From positions 1-14,581 of the forward strand of contig JAHZKU010000051.1 of assembly GCA_022600255.1 (NCBI GenBank): a DNA stretch of 14,581 bases, read 5' to 3'. The position numbers and the translations under genes are program-made. This document shows, in pieces, positions 1-5,796 of the stretch. Each line of letters opens with the position of its first letter. Within the stretch, counting starts at the first letter, position 1. The notes under the pieces are model-generated. The model was not told where the DNA came from and searched no databases. It worked only from the letters and a program-made list of their open reading frames with translations. Source of the stretch: Actinomycetes bacterium. GTDB taxonomy: Bacteria > Actinomycetota > Actinomycetes > S36-B12 > GCA-2699445.

Positions 1-256
1 GGAGACACTCAGCCAAACGATGTTTCCGCATAACCCGCGCGGCGAGGGCCTGCCCAGCATCGGTGAGCAAGATTCTGCGATCTTCACCGACGTGAAGCAA
101 GCCGTCCCGCTGCATGCGGGCCACTGTCTGTGACACCGTGGGACCGCTTTGTTCCAGTCGTTCGGCGATGCGGGCGCGCAGCGGTGGAACACCCTCCTCC
201 TGAAGTTCATAGACCGTGCGCAGGTACATCTCAGTGGTGTCGATCAGATCACTCAT
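1..256 (-). CDS. ideR: Iron-dependent repressor, DtxR/IdeR family (N-terminal part)
   Basis: This gene reads leftward and is cut by the window edge; 85 residues are visible. The product should be a metal-activated dimeric repressor that binds DNA when loaded with Fe2+ and controls iron uptake and storage. The visible part is the DtxR winged helix-turn-helix: it begins MSDLIDTTEMYLRTVYEL, has the recognition-helix stretch SGPTVSQTVARM (residues 38-49), and ends in MRKHRLAE. Metal ligands expected from DtxR are present where visible: Met10 (primary site), His79 and Glu83 (ancillary site). The other ligands and the SH3-like domain lie outside. The start is the ATG at 256-254, preceded by GAGG with a 6-nt spacer. 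It is divergent from parA across 118 bp. The family assignment is very secure; the precise symbol (ideR versus dtxR) is by similarity. Confidence 0.93.
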   Translation of the reverse strand, partial: MSDLIDTTEMYLRTVYELQEEGVPPLRARIAERLEQSGPTVSQTVARMQRDGLLHVGEDRRILLTDAGQALAARVMRKHRLAECL

Positions 257-321
257 CGAGTACCTCGCTTTCTCCCGCAGACGGGTGGCCTTCGGGGCCG
301 TTGATTCTCATTCAAATCGTG

Positions 322-339
322 GTAGGCAGGCGTGCCTAT
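322..339. promoter_or_regulatory. Inverted repeat TAGGCA-GGCG-TGCCTA in the ideR/parA divergent region
   Basis: TAGGCA (323-328) and TGCCTA (333-338) form a perfect 6+6 palindrome with a 4-nt centre, midway between the two divergent start codons. The outer TAGG...CCTA resembles the ends of a DtxR/IdeR box, but the gap between them is 8 nt rather than the usual 9, and the central bases do not match. It could be an operator for IdeR autoregulation or for parA, or a site for another regulator. No other feature is obvious in the 257-374 gap apart from the parA -10. Confidence 0.35.
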
Positions 340-362
340 CCGTCAGCGGTCGATCTGGGTGA

Positions 363-375
363 GATACTCCACAAA
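363..375 (+). promoter_or_regulatory. -10 box GATACT for parA; probable leaderless start
   Basis: GATACT at 363-368 is followed by exactly 6 nt and then the ATG at 375, so transcription would begin at or next to the start codon. No convincing -35 is seen. GGTGAG at 359-364 is a poor and distant alternative ribosome-binding site. The same spacing recurs at several other genes in the window. Confidence 0.5.
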
Positions 376-1160
376 TGCAGTCCGTAGCCATTATCTCTCT
401 AAAGGGCGGTGTCGGTAAGACTACCGTTGCTTTGGGCTTGGCTGGTGCTGCGGCGCAGAGCGGACTGCGCACGCTGGTCGTAGACTTGGACCCGCAGGCA
501 AACGCGACCCTTGGGTTGGCGCCCGCCGTGGTCAAGTTCTCGGTGGGCGACGTCCTCGCCGACGGTCGCGAAGGGGTGGCCGCTGAGGCGATCGTCCCCA
601 GCGGCTGGGGCCCTGAGGTCGACGTCCTAGCCTCCGAAGCCGCTGTCGCCAACCGGAATACGGATACAGAGGCCGACTCGATCCTTCGACTGCGGCGGGC
701 CCTGACAGGCGTCAGCGACGCTTACGATCTGGTGATTTTCGATTGCCCTCCTGCGCTCAACGAGATCACCCGAAACGGCCTGGGGGCAGCAACTGAGGCG
801 CTAGTGGTTACTGAGCCGGGCTACTTCGCGCTACGCGGGGCGCAGCAGGCGCTGGACGCGATCGCGGTGACGCGTGCGAATTCCAACGTGCGCTTGCGGA
901 CGCTGGGTATCGTGGTCAATCGCATGCGGGGCGGGTTGAGTGAACACCGCTTTCGGTACGCGGAACTGCTGGAGACCTACCCTGAACTCATGCTGCAGCC
1001 GGCCATCCCGGAGCGCACCGTGATTCAACGTGCGCAAGGGGCGGGTGTGCCGTTGCACCGCTTTGGCAAGAAGTCCTCGGGGGAGACCGCAGCCATTTTC
1101 GCCGAGCTATTGGGACAGGCTCGTGCCCGCACCCAGCCGGTAGCAACGAAGGGACACTGA
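375..1160 (+). CDS. ParA/Soj-family ATPase
   Basis: The protein has 261 residues, the usual size for chromosomal ParA/Soj/MinD-type ATPases that form ATP-dependent dimers on DNA and position chromosomes, plasmids or other cargo. Visible motifs are the deviant Walker A KGGVGKTT (residues 10-17, signature Lys10 and P-loop Lys15), the A' motif VVDLDPQAN (35-43), and the Walker B-like segment LVIFDCPP (119-126). There is no N-terminal helix-turn-helix extension, so it is a type Ib/Soj-like form. Its stop overlaps the ATG of the next gene by 1 nt, and that partner is a small basic RHH-like protein rather than a standard ParB. The position next to ideR and pdxH, not next to a ParB/Noc gene, suggests an orphan ParA with a dedicated cargo or adaptor. 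The ParA family is certain; the cargo is unknown. Confidence 0.93.
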   Translation: MQSVAIISLKGGVGKTTVALGLAGAAAQSGLRTLVVDLDPQANATLGLAPAVVKFSVGDVLADGREGVAAEAIVPSGWGPEVDVLASEAAVANRNTDTEADSILRLRRALTGVSDAYDLVIFDCPPALNEITRNGLGAATEALVVTEPGYFALRGAQQALDAIAVTRANSNVRLRTLGIVVNRMRGGLSEHRFRYAELLETYPELMLQPAIPERTVIQRAQGAGVPLHRFGKKSSGETAAIFAELLGQARARTQPVATKGH

Positions 1161-1543
1161 TGGCCACTAAATCAAAGCCCGCCCCGCGGCCGGCCCTCCG
1201 CCGCGCCGCTGATGCGGACCGACACCCGGCGCTGGTCTCGGTCGTGCCGCAGGCACGCAGTGGCGCTGCAGAAGGGCGAACAACGACGAAGGCAACGAAG
1301 CGCAAGAACAAGTCGAAGAAAGGTCAAAAGGCCAATCTTTTGTCTGCGGGTCGCGCCACATCAGACACGATCATTCAGGGAACAAAGCCGAAGAAGCCGC
1401 CGAAGAAGGTCAAGCTGACGCTGGAGATTCCCAAGCCGCTTCGCAAGGAACTGCGGCGTCGTGCGAAAGCGGCGGGCGTACCTGTCGAGGAGTTCACAGC
1501 AGATTTGCTGGCCGTGTGGGTAGGCGATGATCGCTGGTGGTGA
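1160..1543 (+). CDS. Small lysine-rich protein with C-terminal ribbon-helix-helix-like domain; likely ParA partner
   Basis: This 127-residue protein has two parts. Residues 1-82 are low complexity, very basic (Lys/Arg/Ala/Pro, for example KRKNKSKKGQK at 47-57) and probably disordered, a type of tail that often contacts DNA. Residues about 82-121 fit a ribbon-helix-helix fold: a short strand KVKLTLEIP, then helix PLRKELRRRAKAAG, a turn VPVE and helix EFTADLLAVWV. The ATG overlaps the parA stop (TGATG), implying translational coupling and a functional pair. Small RHH proteins act as centromere-binding or regulator partners of ParA in many type Ib partition cassettes, so a DNA-binding adaptor or autorepressor is a reasonable inference. 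It is not recognisable as ParB, having neither the CTPase nor the HTH domain. An alternative is a cargo adaptor analogous to McdB, which could not be told from sequence. Confidence 0.8.
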   Translation: MATKSKPAPRPALRRAADADRHPALVSVVPQARSGAAEGRTTTKATKRKNKSKKGQKANLLSAGRATSDTIIQGTKPKKPPKKVKLTLEIPKPLRKELRRRAKAAGVPVEEFTADLLAVWVGDDRWW

Positions 1544-1566
1544 CCCACGAAAGATCCAGCGCAGAC

Positions 1567-2238
1567 ATGGCCCGCTACCGCGTTGGGTATGAAGCCGAGC
1601 CATTGCGGGAGTCCGAGCTAGCAGCAAACCCCTTGGCGCAGTTTGACGCCTGGTTTGATGAAGCTGTCATGGCTGGCCTGCCCGAACCCAACGCCATTCA
1701 CCTCGCCACGTGCGGAACTGGGGATCCGGTCGGGCCAACCCTGCGGGCGGTGCTGGCAAAGTCGGTGACCGCTGACGGTATTAGATTCTTCACCAACACC
1801 GAGTCGACCAAGGGTCGCCAGTTAGCGCAGAACCCGGCGGTAGCCGCGAGCTTCACCTGGTTCCCGGTGCATCGCCAGATTCACTTCCTGGCGACTGCGC
1901 AGCCGTTACCGCGGTCGGAGGTGGCCGCGTATTACGCAACACGGCCCCGGGAAGCCCAGATCGGCGCCTGGGCCTCGCGCCAGTCCACCGTCCTGACCGA
2001 TCGCACCGATCTCCAGCAGCGGTACGACCACTTTGCGCATGAGTTTGCAGACCAACAAGACGCCATCAACGTACCGCCGTACTGGGGTGGGTATCTGTTG
2101 CGCCCACATAGCGTTGAATTCTGGCAGGGTCAGCCTTCTCGGCTGCACGATCGCCTCAGATTTGTGGCCCAGCAGTTGGCCGATCCGCCGTTGCTGTCTG
2201 CCAGTGAAGGCTGGAAAGTGGAACGGCTTTCGCCCTAG
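1567..2238 (+). CDS. pdxH: Pyridoxamine/pyridoxine 5'-phosphate oxidase
   Basis: FMN enzyme that oxidises pyridoxamine or pyridoxine 5'-phosphate to PLP, in B6 synthesis or salvage in the cytoplasm. The family's conserved blocks appear in order: TLRAVLAKSV (FMN phosphate contact), RFFTNTESTKGRQLAQNP, FTWFPVHRQIHF, TRPREAQIGAWASRQS, PPYWGGYLLRP followed by VEFWQGQPSRLHDR, and the C-terminal WKVERLSP. From this ATG the protein has 223 residues, normal for PdxH. In-frame GTG codons at 1537 and 1540 overlap the stop of the preceding gene and would add 9-10 residues. I prefer the ATG because the protein then begins close to the usual start of the family, but neither site has a strong Shine-Dalgarno. 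The block after RQ (HFLATA) departs from the common RIEG sequence. It is likely cotranscribed with parA and the RHH gene. Confidence 0.95.
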   Translation: MARYRVGYEAEPLRESELAANPLAQFDAWFDEAVMAGLPEPNAIHLATCGTGDPVGPTLRAVLAKSVTADGIRFFTNTESTKGRQLAQNPAVAASFTWFPVHRQIHFLATAQPLPRSEVAAYYATRPREAQIGAWASRQSTVLTDRTDLQQRYDHFAHEFADQQDAINVPPYWGGYLLRPHSVEFWQGQPSRLHDRLRFVAQQLADPPLLSASEGWKVERLSP

Positions 2239-2258
2239 GTTGCGCGAGACGGTAGATT

Positions 2259-2346
2259 TTCCTTCAAGGAAGTTCTGCGTCGGGGAGTGACCGGACTAAC
2301 TTGCTGCAAGCGGTCGATCGACCGAAATCTGCCAGCCGGGCTGGCA
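2259..2346. promoter_or_regulatory. Four palindromes in the leader of citrate synthase
   Basis: The 127-bp gap between pdxH and citrate synthase contains four separate perfect inverted repeats: TTCCTT-C-AAGGAA (2259-2271), CTTGC-T-GCAAG (2300-2310), CGGTCGATCGACCG (2311-2324, no centre base) and TGCCAGCC-G-GGCTGGCA (2330-2346). The last lies just ahead of the probable ribosome-binding site AAGAGG (2354-2359). They may be operators, transcript hairpins or a pdxH terminator. Odd-length near-symmetric sites with a 1-nt centre favour protein binding on DNA, since a 1-nt loop is unfavourable in RNA. No clear -35/-10 pair stands out. Confidence 0.55.
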
Positions 2347-2365
2347 AGACGGTAAGAGGTTTAGG

Positions 2366-3481
2366 ATGACAGAGTTCGCGCCAGGCCTTGAAGGTGTCAT
2401 CGCATTCGAGACAGAAATTGCTGAGCCGGACAAGGACGGCGGCTCGCTGCGATATCGCGGTGTGGATATCGAGGACCTCGTCGGTCGCGTCTCCTTCGCC
2501 AACGTTTGGGGCCTGCTGGTCGATAACGAGTTCAATCCCGGACTCCCGCCCGCGGAGCCTTACCCGATCCCCATTCATTCCGGTGATGTCCGGGTCGACG
2601 TTCAGTCAGCGATCGCGATGTTGGCGCCCGGCTGGGGACTGAAGCCGCTACTAGACATTGACGACGATGCAGCGCGGGAAAACCTAGCCCACGTTTCGGT
2701 GATGGCCATGTCATTTGTGGCACAGGCCGCGCGCGGAACCGGAATCCCCATGGTTCCGCAAGGTGAGATCGACAAGGCCAACACGATCGTAGAACGGATG
2801 ATGCGGCGCTGGCGTGGCGATCCTGATCCCAAGCATGTTCAGGCCGTAGACGCCTACATGGTGTCGGCTGCTGAGCACGGGATGAACGCCTCCACTTTCA
2901 CTGGCCGTGTGATTGCATCCACGGGTGCTGATGTGGCCGCCTCGATCTCGGGGGCGATGGGTGCCATGTCCGGTCCGCTCCATGGCGGGGCTCCTTCCCG
3001 AGTGCTGGGCATGGTCGAGGAAATCGAGAACACCGGCGATCCGGAAGGTTACGTCAAGGGGGTGTTGGACTCAGGACGACGACTGATGGGTTTCGGTCAT
3101 CGGGTCTATCGTGCCGAGGATCCGCGCGCCCGGGTGTTGCGGCGAACGGCCGAGCAGTTGGATGCGCCGAGGTTCGAGGCCGCTGCGGCCCTTGAGGCCG
3201 CGGCGCTGTCCGAACTGCGCGAGCGTCGACCCGATCGTGTCCTGGAAACCAATGTGGAGTTCTGGGCGGCCATCGTGCTGGACTTCGCAGAGGTGCCCGC
3301 TCACCTGTTCACGTCGATGTTCACCTGCGCCCGACTAGCTGGCTGGAGTGCCCACATTCTGGAGCAGAAGAAGACTGGGCGGCTGATTCGGCCTTCGGCC
3401 CTCTACGTCGGACCGCGCCCCCGACGTCCAGAGCAAGTGCCAGGCTGGGATCCCGCACTGATCGTCCCGGGCGGCGCATAA
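2366..3481 (+). CDS. citA: Citrate synthase 2 (actinobacterial CitA type)
   Basis: Condenses oxaloacetate with acetyl-CoA to give citrate, entering the TCA cycle. The protein has 371 residues, as expected for the short bacterial type I form. Visible motifs: AAEHGMNAST with His171 (oxaloacetate site), GPLHGGAPSRV with catalytic His206, GFGHRVYRAEDPRARVL with His245 and Arg254, and NVEFW at 296-300, where Glu298 stands at the place of the usual catalytic Asp (NVDFY in many citrate synthases). The C-terminus TGRLIRPSALYVGP is typical. Start ATG has AAGAGG 6 nt upstream. Neighbours pdxH upstream and serC downstream recall the actinobacterial housekeeping order. A 2-methylcitrate synthase is a less likely alternative, because no propionate genes are adjacent. 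The Glu may be normal for this subfamily, which I could not check. Confidence 0.93.
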   Translation: MTEFAPGLEGVIAFETEIAEPDKDGGSLRYRGVDIEDLVGRVSFANVWGLLVDNEFNPGLPPAEPYPIPIHSGDVRVDVQSAIAMLAPGWGLKPLLDIDDDAARENLAHVSVMAMSFVAQAARGTGIPMVPQGEIDKANTIVERMMRRWRGDPDPKHVQAVDAYMVSAAEHGMNASTFTGRVIASTGADVAASISGAMGAMSGPLHGGAPSRVLGMVEEIENTGDPEGYVKGVLDSGRRLMGFGHRVYRAEDPRARVLRRTAEQLDAPRFEAAAALEAAALSELRERRPDRVLETNVEFWAAIVLDFAEVPAHLFTSMFTCARLAGWSAHILEQKKTGRLIRPSALYVGPRPRRPEQVPGWDPALIVPGGA

Positions 3482-3500
3482 CCCGACACCGCCGACTTAC

Positions 3501-3537
3501 GAGCGCGCAGCAGCGCAGGCCGCGCTCATCGCGCGGC
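3501..3537 (+). terminator. Two mutually exclusive GC-rich hairpins after citrate synthase
   Basis: GAGCGCG (3501-3507) pairs perfectly with CGCGCTC (3521-3527) across a 13-nt loop, and GCCGCGC (3519-3525) pairs perfectly with GCGCGGC (3531-3537) across a 5-nt loop. The arms overlap at 3521-3525, so only one stem can form at a time. No U-tract follows. It could be a terminator for citA, or an attenuator-like switch ahead of serC. The rest of the 3482-3641 gap shows only a probable serC promoter and ribosome-binding site. Confidence 0.45.
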
Positions 3538-3606
3538 GACTTCGGTGTGCGTGCTCCCACGTGGATCGCAGGCGAAGCCGACTTCTCGTCCGTTCCGCGA
3601 TTGGCA

Positions 3607-3612
3607 TACGCT
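3607..3612 (+). promoter_or_regulatory. Candidate -10 (TACGCT) for serC
   Basis: TACGCT fits the actinobacterial TANNNT -10 pattern and would start transcription near 3619, giving a leader of about 23 nt that carries AAGGAA at 3632-3637. No good -35 is seen. The octamer TACGCTGG recurs twice in front of the gene at 7366. Confidence 0.35.
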
Positions 3613-3641
3613 GGAATACAACGCCCAAAGCAAGGAACCCA

Positions 3642-4787
3642 ATGGCTGCGCCTGCCTCAGAGACAAAGATCCGAATCCCCGCTGAATTGCTACCGCAAGA
3701 CGGTCGCTTCGGAGCCGGGCCAAGTAAGGTCCGTCCCGAACAGGTGGCATCACTGGATCTGGTTTCGGGCACCTATTTGGGGACCAGCCATCGGCAGAGC
3801 ACGGTGAAATCCCAAGTCGGTCGACTGCGCGCTGGCCTGCGTGATCTATTCGGGCTGCCCGAAGGCTACGAGGTCGTGCTCAGCAATGGCGGTGCAACTG
3901 CATTCTGGGACGCTGCCGTTTTTGGTTTGATTCGGGATCGGGCTCAGTTCCTGTCGTTCGGCGAGTTCGGCAGCAAGTTCGCCAAGGCCGCCGACGCGGC
4001 CCCCTTCCTGGGGGAAGTGGATACGCGCAAGTCGGAACCGGGCTCGGCGCCGCATTTCGAGGCGGAAGTCGGGATTGATGTCTACGCAAGTCCGCAGAAT
4101 GAGACGTCCACCGGCGTCGCGATCACCCCAGAGCGGGTCGCGGGGGCGGACGCTGATGCGCTCATGCTGTTTGACGCCACGAGTGCCGCAGGTGGTCTAC
4201 CGGTGTCCGTGGAGAGCTTTGATGCCTACTATTTCTCTCCGCAGAAGTCCTTTGGCTCTGATGGTGGATTGTGGACCGCGCTGATGTCTCCGGCGGCGCT
4301 GGAGCGAGCCGTCGAGATCAAGGAAACCGGTCGGCACATCCCGGCCTTCCTAGACCTGGTCACCGCCATTGAGAACTCGGGCAAGGACCAGACCTACAAC
4401 ACCCCGGCCTTGGCCACCATCTGGCTAATGGCCGAACAGGTCGATTGGTTCAATGTGCAAGGTGGCCTGCAATGGTGTGTGGATAGAACAGCCGCGTCAG
4501 CCAACGTGTTGTATGGCTGGGCGGAGTCAACCGACTACACGACCCCGTACGTCACCGATCCGGCTCTGCGGTCCCACGTGATCGGGACGATCGATCTGGA
4601 CGATTCCATTGATGCGGTAGCCGTGGCCAAGGCCCTACGCGCGAACGGGGTAGTAGATACCGAGCCCTACCGCAAACTGGGCCGCAACCAACTACGTATC
4701 GCGATGTTCCCGGCGATCGACCCGGACGATGTCGCAGCCCTCACCCAGTGTGTGGACTACGTCGTGGAACAGTTGCCGGCTGGCTGA
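3642..4787 (+). CDS. serC: Phosphoserine aminotransferase
   Basis: PLP enzyme converting 3-phosphohydroxypyruvate and glutamate to 3-phosphoserine (serine synthesis), with a possible role on the vitamin B6 intermediate as well. From this ATG it has 381 residues. Key features: GRFGAGPSKV near the N-terminus (21-30), TSHRQ with His50-Arg51, NETSTGV (153-159), FDATSAAGG with Asp178 expected to contact the pyridine nitrogen, YFSPQKSFGSDGG with Lys202 as the Schiff-base lysine, and YRKLGRNQLRIAMFPAI near the end. The reading frame stays open upstream to 3561, but those 27 residues look unlike SerC; AAGGAA at 3632-3637, 4 nt before 3642, and the family's usual N-terminus support 3642. The actinobacterial/mycobacterial subtype is recognisable from the sequence. 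Function is very secure. Confidence 0.95.
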   Translation: MAAPASETKIRIPAELLPQDGRFGAGPSKVRPEQVASLDLVSGTYLGTSHRQSTVKSQVGRLRAGLRDLFGLPEGYEVVLSNGGATAFWDAAVFGLIRDRAQFLSFGEFGSKFAKAADAAPFLGEVDTRKSEPGSAPHFEAEVGIDVYASPQNETSTGVAITPERVAGADADALMLFDATSAAGGLPVSVESFDAYYFSPQKSFGSDGGLWTALMSPAALERAVEIKETGRHIPAFLDLVTAIENSGKDQTYNTPALATIWLMAEQVDWFNVQGGLQWCVDRTAASANVLYGWAESTDYTTPYVTDPALRSHVIGTIDLDDSIDAVAVAKALRANGVVDTEPYRKLGRNQLRIAMFPAIDPDDVAALTQCVDYVVEQLPAG

Positions 4788-4823
4788 TCGGGCTGTTCAG
4801 GGGGATTCTTCCGCGCCTTGCTG

Positions 4824-4858
4824 TTGTGCGCACGCGTACTGCGCGTAACCTAGGCACG
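4824..4858 (+). promoter_or_regulatory. Promoter with leaderless GTG start
   Basis: TTGTGC (4824-4829) and TAACCT (4846-4851) with a 16-bp spacer make a reasonable -35/-10 pair. Exactly 6 nt separate the -10 from the GTG at 4858, and there is no Shine-Dalgarno sequence, so the transcript is probably leaderless. Confidence 0.5.
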
Positions 4859-5508
4859 TGAGTGATACGAAAAAGGGTCGTCGGTCCGGTCAGGACCTGC
4901 GACCAAACGAGGTTCCCCATCATCCCAAGTTGATGACCATCGGTTGGATCGTCGGCGGGGTGGCCCTAGCCCTCATGGGGGCTTGGTTCTGGCTGGCGCT
5001 TTCGGGTCAAGGTGTCTTGGCAAGCGCGGAGCGTGAGTCGGCGGCGGCAAATGCCGAGCTGCTGGCCGAGCAGGAAGCCGCTGAGGCGGCGGCGGAGGCC
5101 GAGGCTCAGAAAGCGGAGGACGCTCCGGTGAACCCGGAGGTTGTTGACCCAGACTTGGACCTTGAGGCCCCCAAACCCACCCAGTCCAAGGAGCAGCAGT
5201 CGAAGGCGGCTGAGACCGCACCTGCGCTCTCTGACACGATCACCGACGAGTGGGAACTTAATGGCTGGTCGGTGTTGTCAAAGGACGGCAAACTCGTGGT
5301 CAGTGGGCAACTCGCCAACATTTCTGGGGAATCCCAGTCCGGCGAGGTCACATTGGCGATCTACAACAACGGAGAGCTTGCCTCAACTGCAGCCCTAAAT
5401 GTGGTCGACTTCCCCGAGAACACGTTCGAGCGAGTGGAGTTTGTCAGCAAGGAAGCTTGGGAAGCTGGGGACAAGATTCTGGTGCTGGACTTTACCCCCG
5501 GCGGGTAA
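4858..5508 (+). CDS. Single-pass membrane protein with exterior FxLYD-like domain
   Basis: Not assignable to a named gene. The 216 residues divide into a basic cytoplasmic tail (1-24), one transmembrane helix (about 25-50), an Ala/Glu-rich helical or coiled-coil stalk (about 56-88), an acidic/proline linker (89-128), and a beta-rich C-terminal domain (about 131-213). That domain, with GKLVVSGQLANIS followed by VTLAIYNNGELAS, matches the pattern of FxLYD-type beta sandwiches, which are exported domains of unclear role. The single helix after Lys/Arg predicts the C-terminus outside. Start is GTG at 4858, chosen because it sits 6 nt after a -10 box. A hairpin overlaps the stop codon. It appears to be monocistronic. 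The topology is well supported; the fold name is by pattern only. Confidence 0.8.
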   Translation: MSDTKKGRRSGQDLRPNEVPHHPKLMTIGWIVGGVALALMGAWFWLALSGQGVLASAERESAAANAELLAEQEAAEAAAEAEAQKAEDAPVNPEVVDPDLDLEAPKPTQSKEQQSKAAETAPALSDTITDEWELNGWSVLSKDGKLVVSGQLANISGESQSGEVTLAIYNNGELASTAALNVVDFPENTFERVEFVSKEAWEAGDKILVLDFTPGG

Positions 5509-5512
5509 GTCC
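5487..5512 (+). terminator. Hairpin spanning the stop codon of the FxLYD-like gene
   Basis: GGACTT(T)ACCC pairs with GGGTAAGTCC: ten base pairs with a single bulged T and a CCGGC loop. The UAA stop (5506-5508) is inside the right arm. No U-run follows, as is common in high-GC actinobacteria. It is the strongest terminator-like structure I see in the window. Confidence 0.5.
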
Positions 5513-5592
5513 CTTGGTATCCCGGTCGCCTGCGCTTTCGACGCGAGCCAGGGTGGTGGCGCAACGTCGCGGCGCCTTTACCGGGGTTGCTG

Positions 5593-5685
5593 TCAGCCGC
5601 TGCCCACCATGGCGCCGATCAGAACAACGACTACTAGGCCAACCAGTACCCCGATCGTGATGTATCGCCGCGATTTGTGACCCAT
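5593..5685 (-). CDS. 30-residue single-helix membrane microprotein
   Basis: A short gene on the minus strand in the gap between two plus-strand genes. Its product has 30 residues: a basic head MGHKSRRY, then a continuous hydrophobic stretch from about residue 9 to 27 (ITIGVLVGLVVVVLIGA and on) and a short MVGSG end. This is a textbook layout for an inner-membrane microprotein with the N-terminus inside. ATG is at 5685-5683 and TGA at 5595-5593. TAGCCT at 5698-5693 lies 7 nt before the start, which suits a leaderless transcript; GAAAG just upstream could be a weak ribosome-binding site. I do not recognise a family. Chance ORFs of this length are common, so the support comes from the amphipathic design and the promoter, not from length. 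Confidence 0.55.
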   Translation of the reverse strand: MGHKSRRYITIGVLVGLVVVVLIGAMVGSG

Positions 5686-5698
5686 GCTTTCGAGGCTA
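5685..5698 (-). promoter_or_regulatory. -10 box TAGCCT for the microprotein gene
   Basis: Read on the minus strand, TAGCCT (5698-5693) is followed by 7 nt and the ATG at 5685. No convincing -35 is seen. Confidence 0.35.
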
Positions 5699-5769
5699 CG
5701 GCATGTCCAGACTTGGCCCGTTATCCTGTGACCTCACCGGCGGCATGTGATGGCAGCTGGCCAGCGTCT

Positions 5770-5796
5770 TGAGGAACTTGGGTATCGTGAGGAACT
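5770..5796 (+). repeat. 9-bp direct repeat TGAGGAACT upstream of the DUF2530 gene
   Basis: TGAGGAACT occurs at 5770-5778 and again at 5788-5796, directly before the ATG at 5797. The second copy supplies the ribosome-binding sequence GAGGA. TATCGT at 5783-5788, between the copies, could serve as a -10 box. Confidence 0.6.

Noticed and set aside
375..1160. ParA misread as a second Mrp or as MinD
   Set aside because: It lacks the CxxC cluster site of Mrp and a MinD-like amphipathic C-terminal helix is not evident; the A' motif DLDPQAN is that of ParA/Soj.
375..1543. Plasmid or genomic-island insertion carrying partition genes
   Set aside because: No integrase, transposase, replication gene, attachment-site repeat or base-composition change is visible around the pair.
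3501..3537. Riboswitch upstream of serC
   Set aside because: Only simple stems are visible; no conserved aptamer core that I can identify.
3561..3641. N-terminal extension of SerC
   Set aside because: The 27 extra residues are Arg-rich and unlike SerC, cover the likely promoter, and a ribosome-binding site precedes the ATG at 3642.
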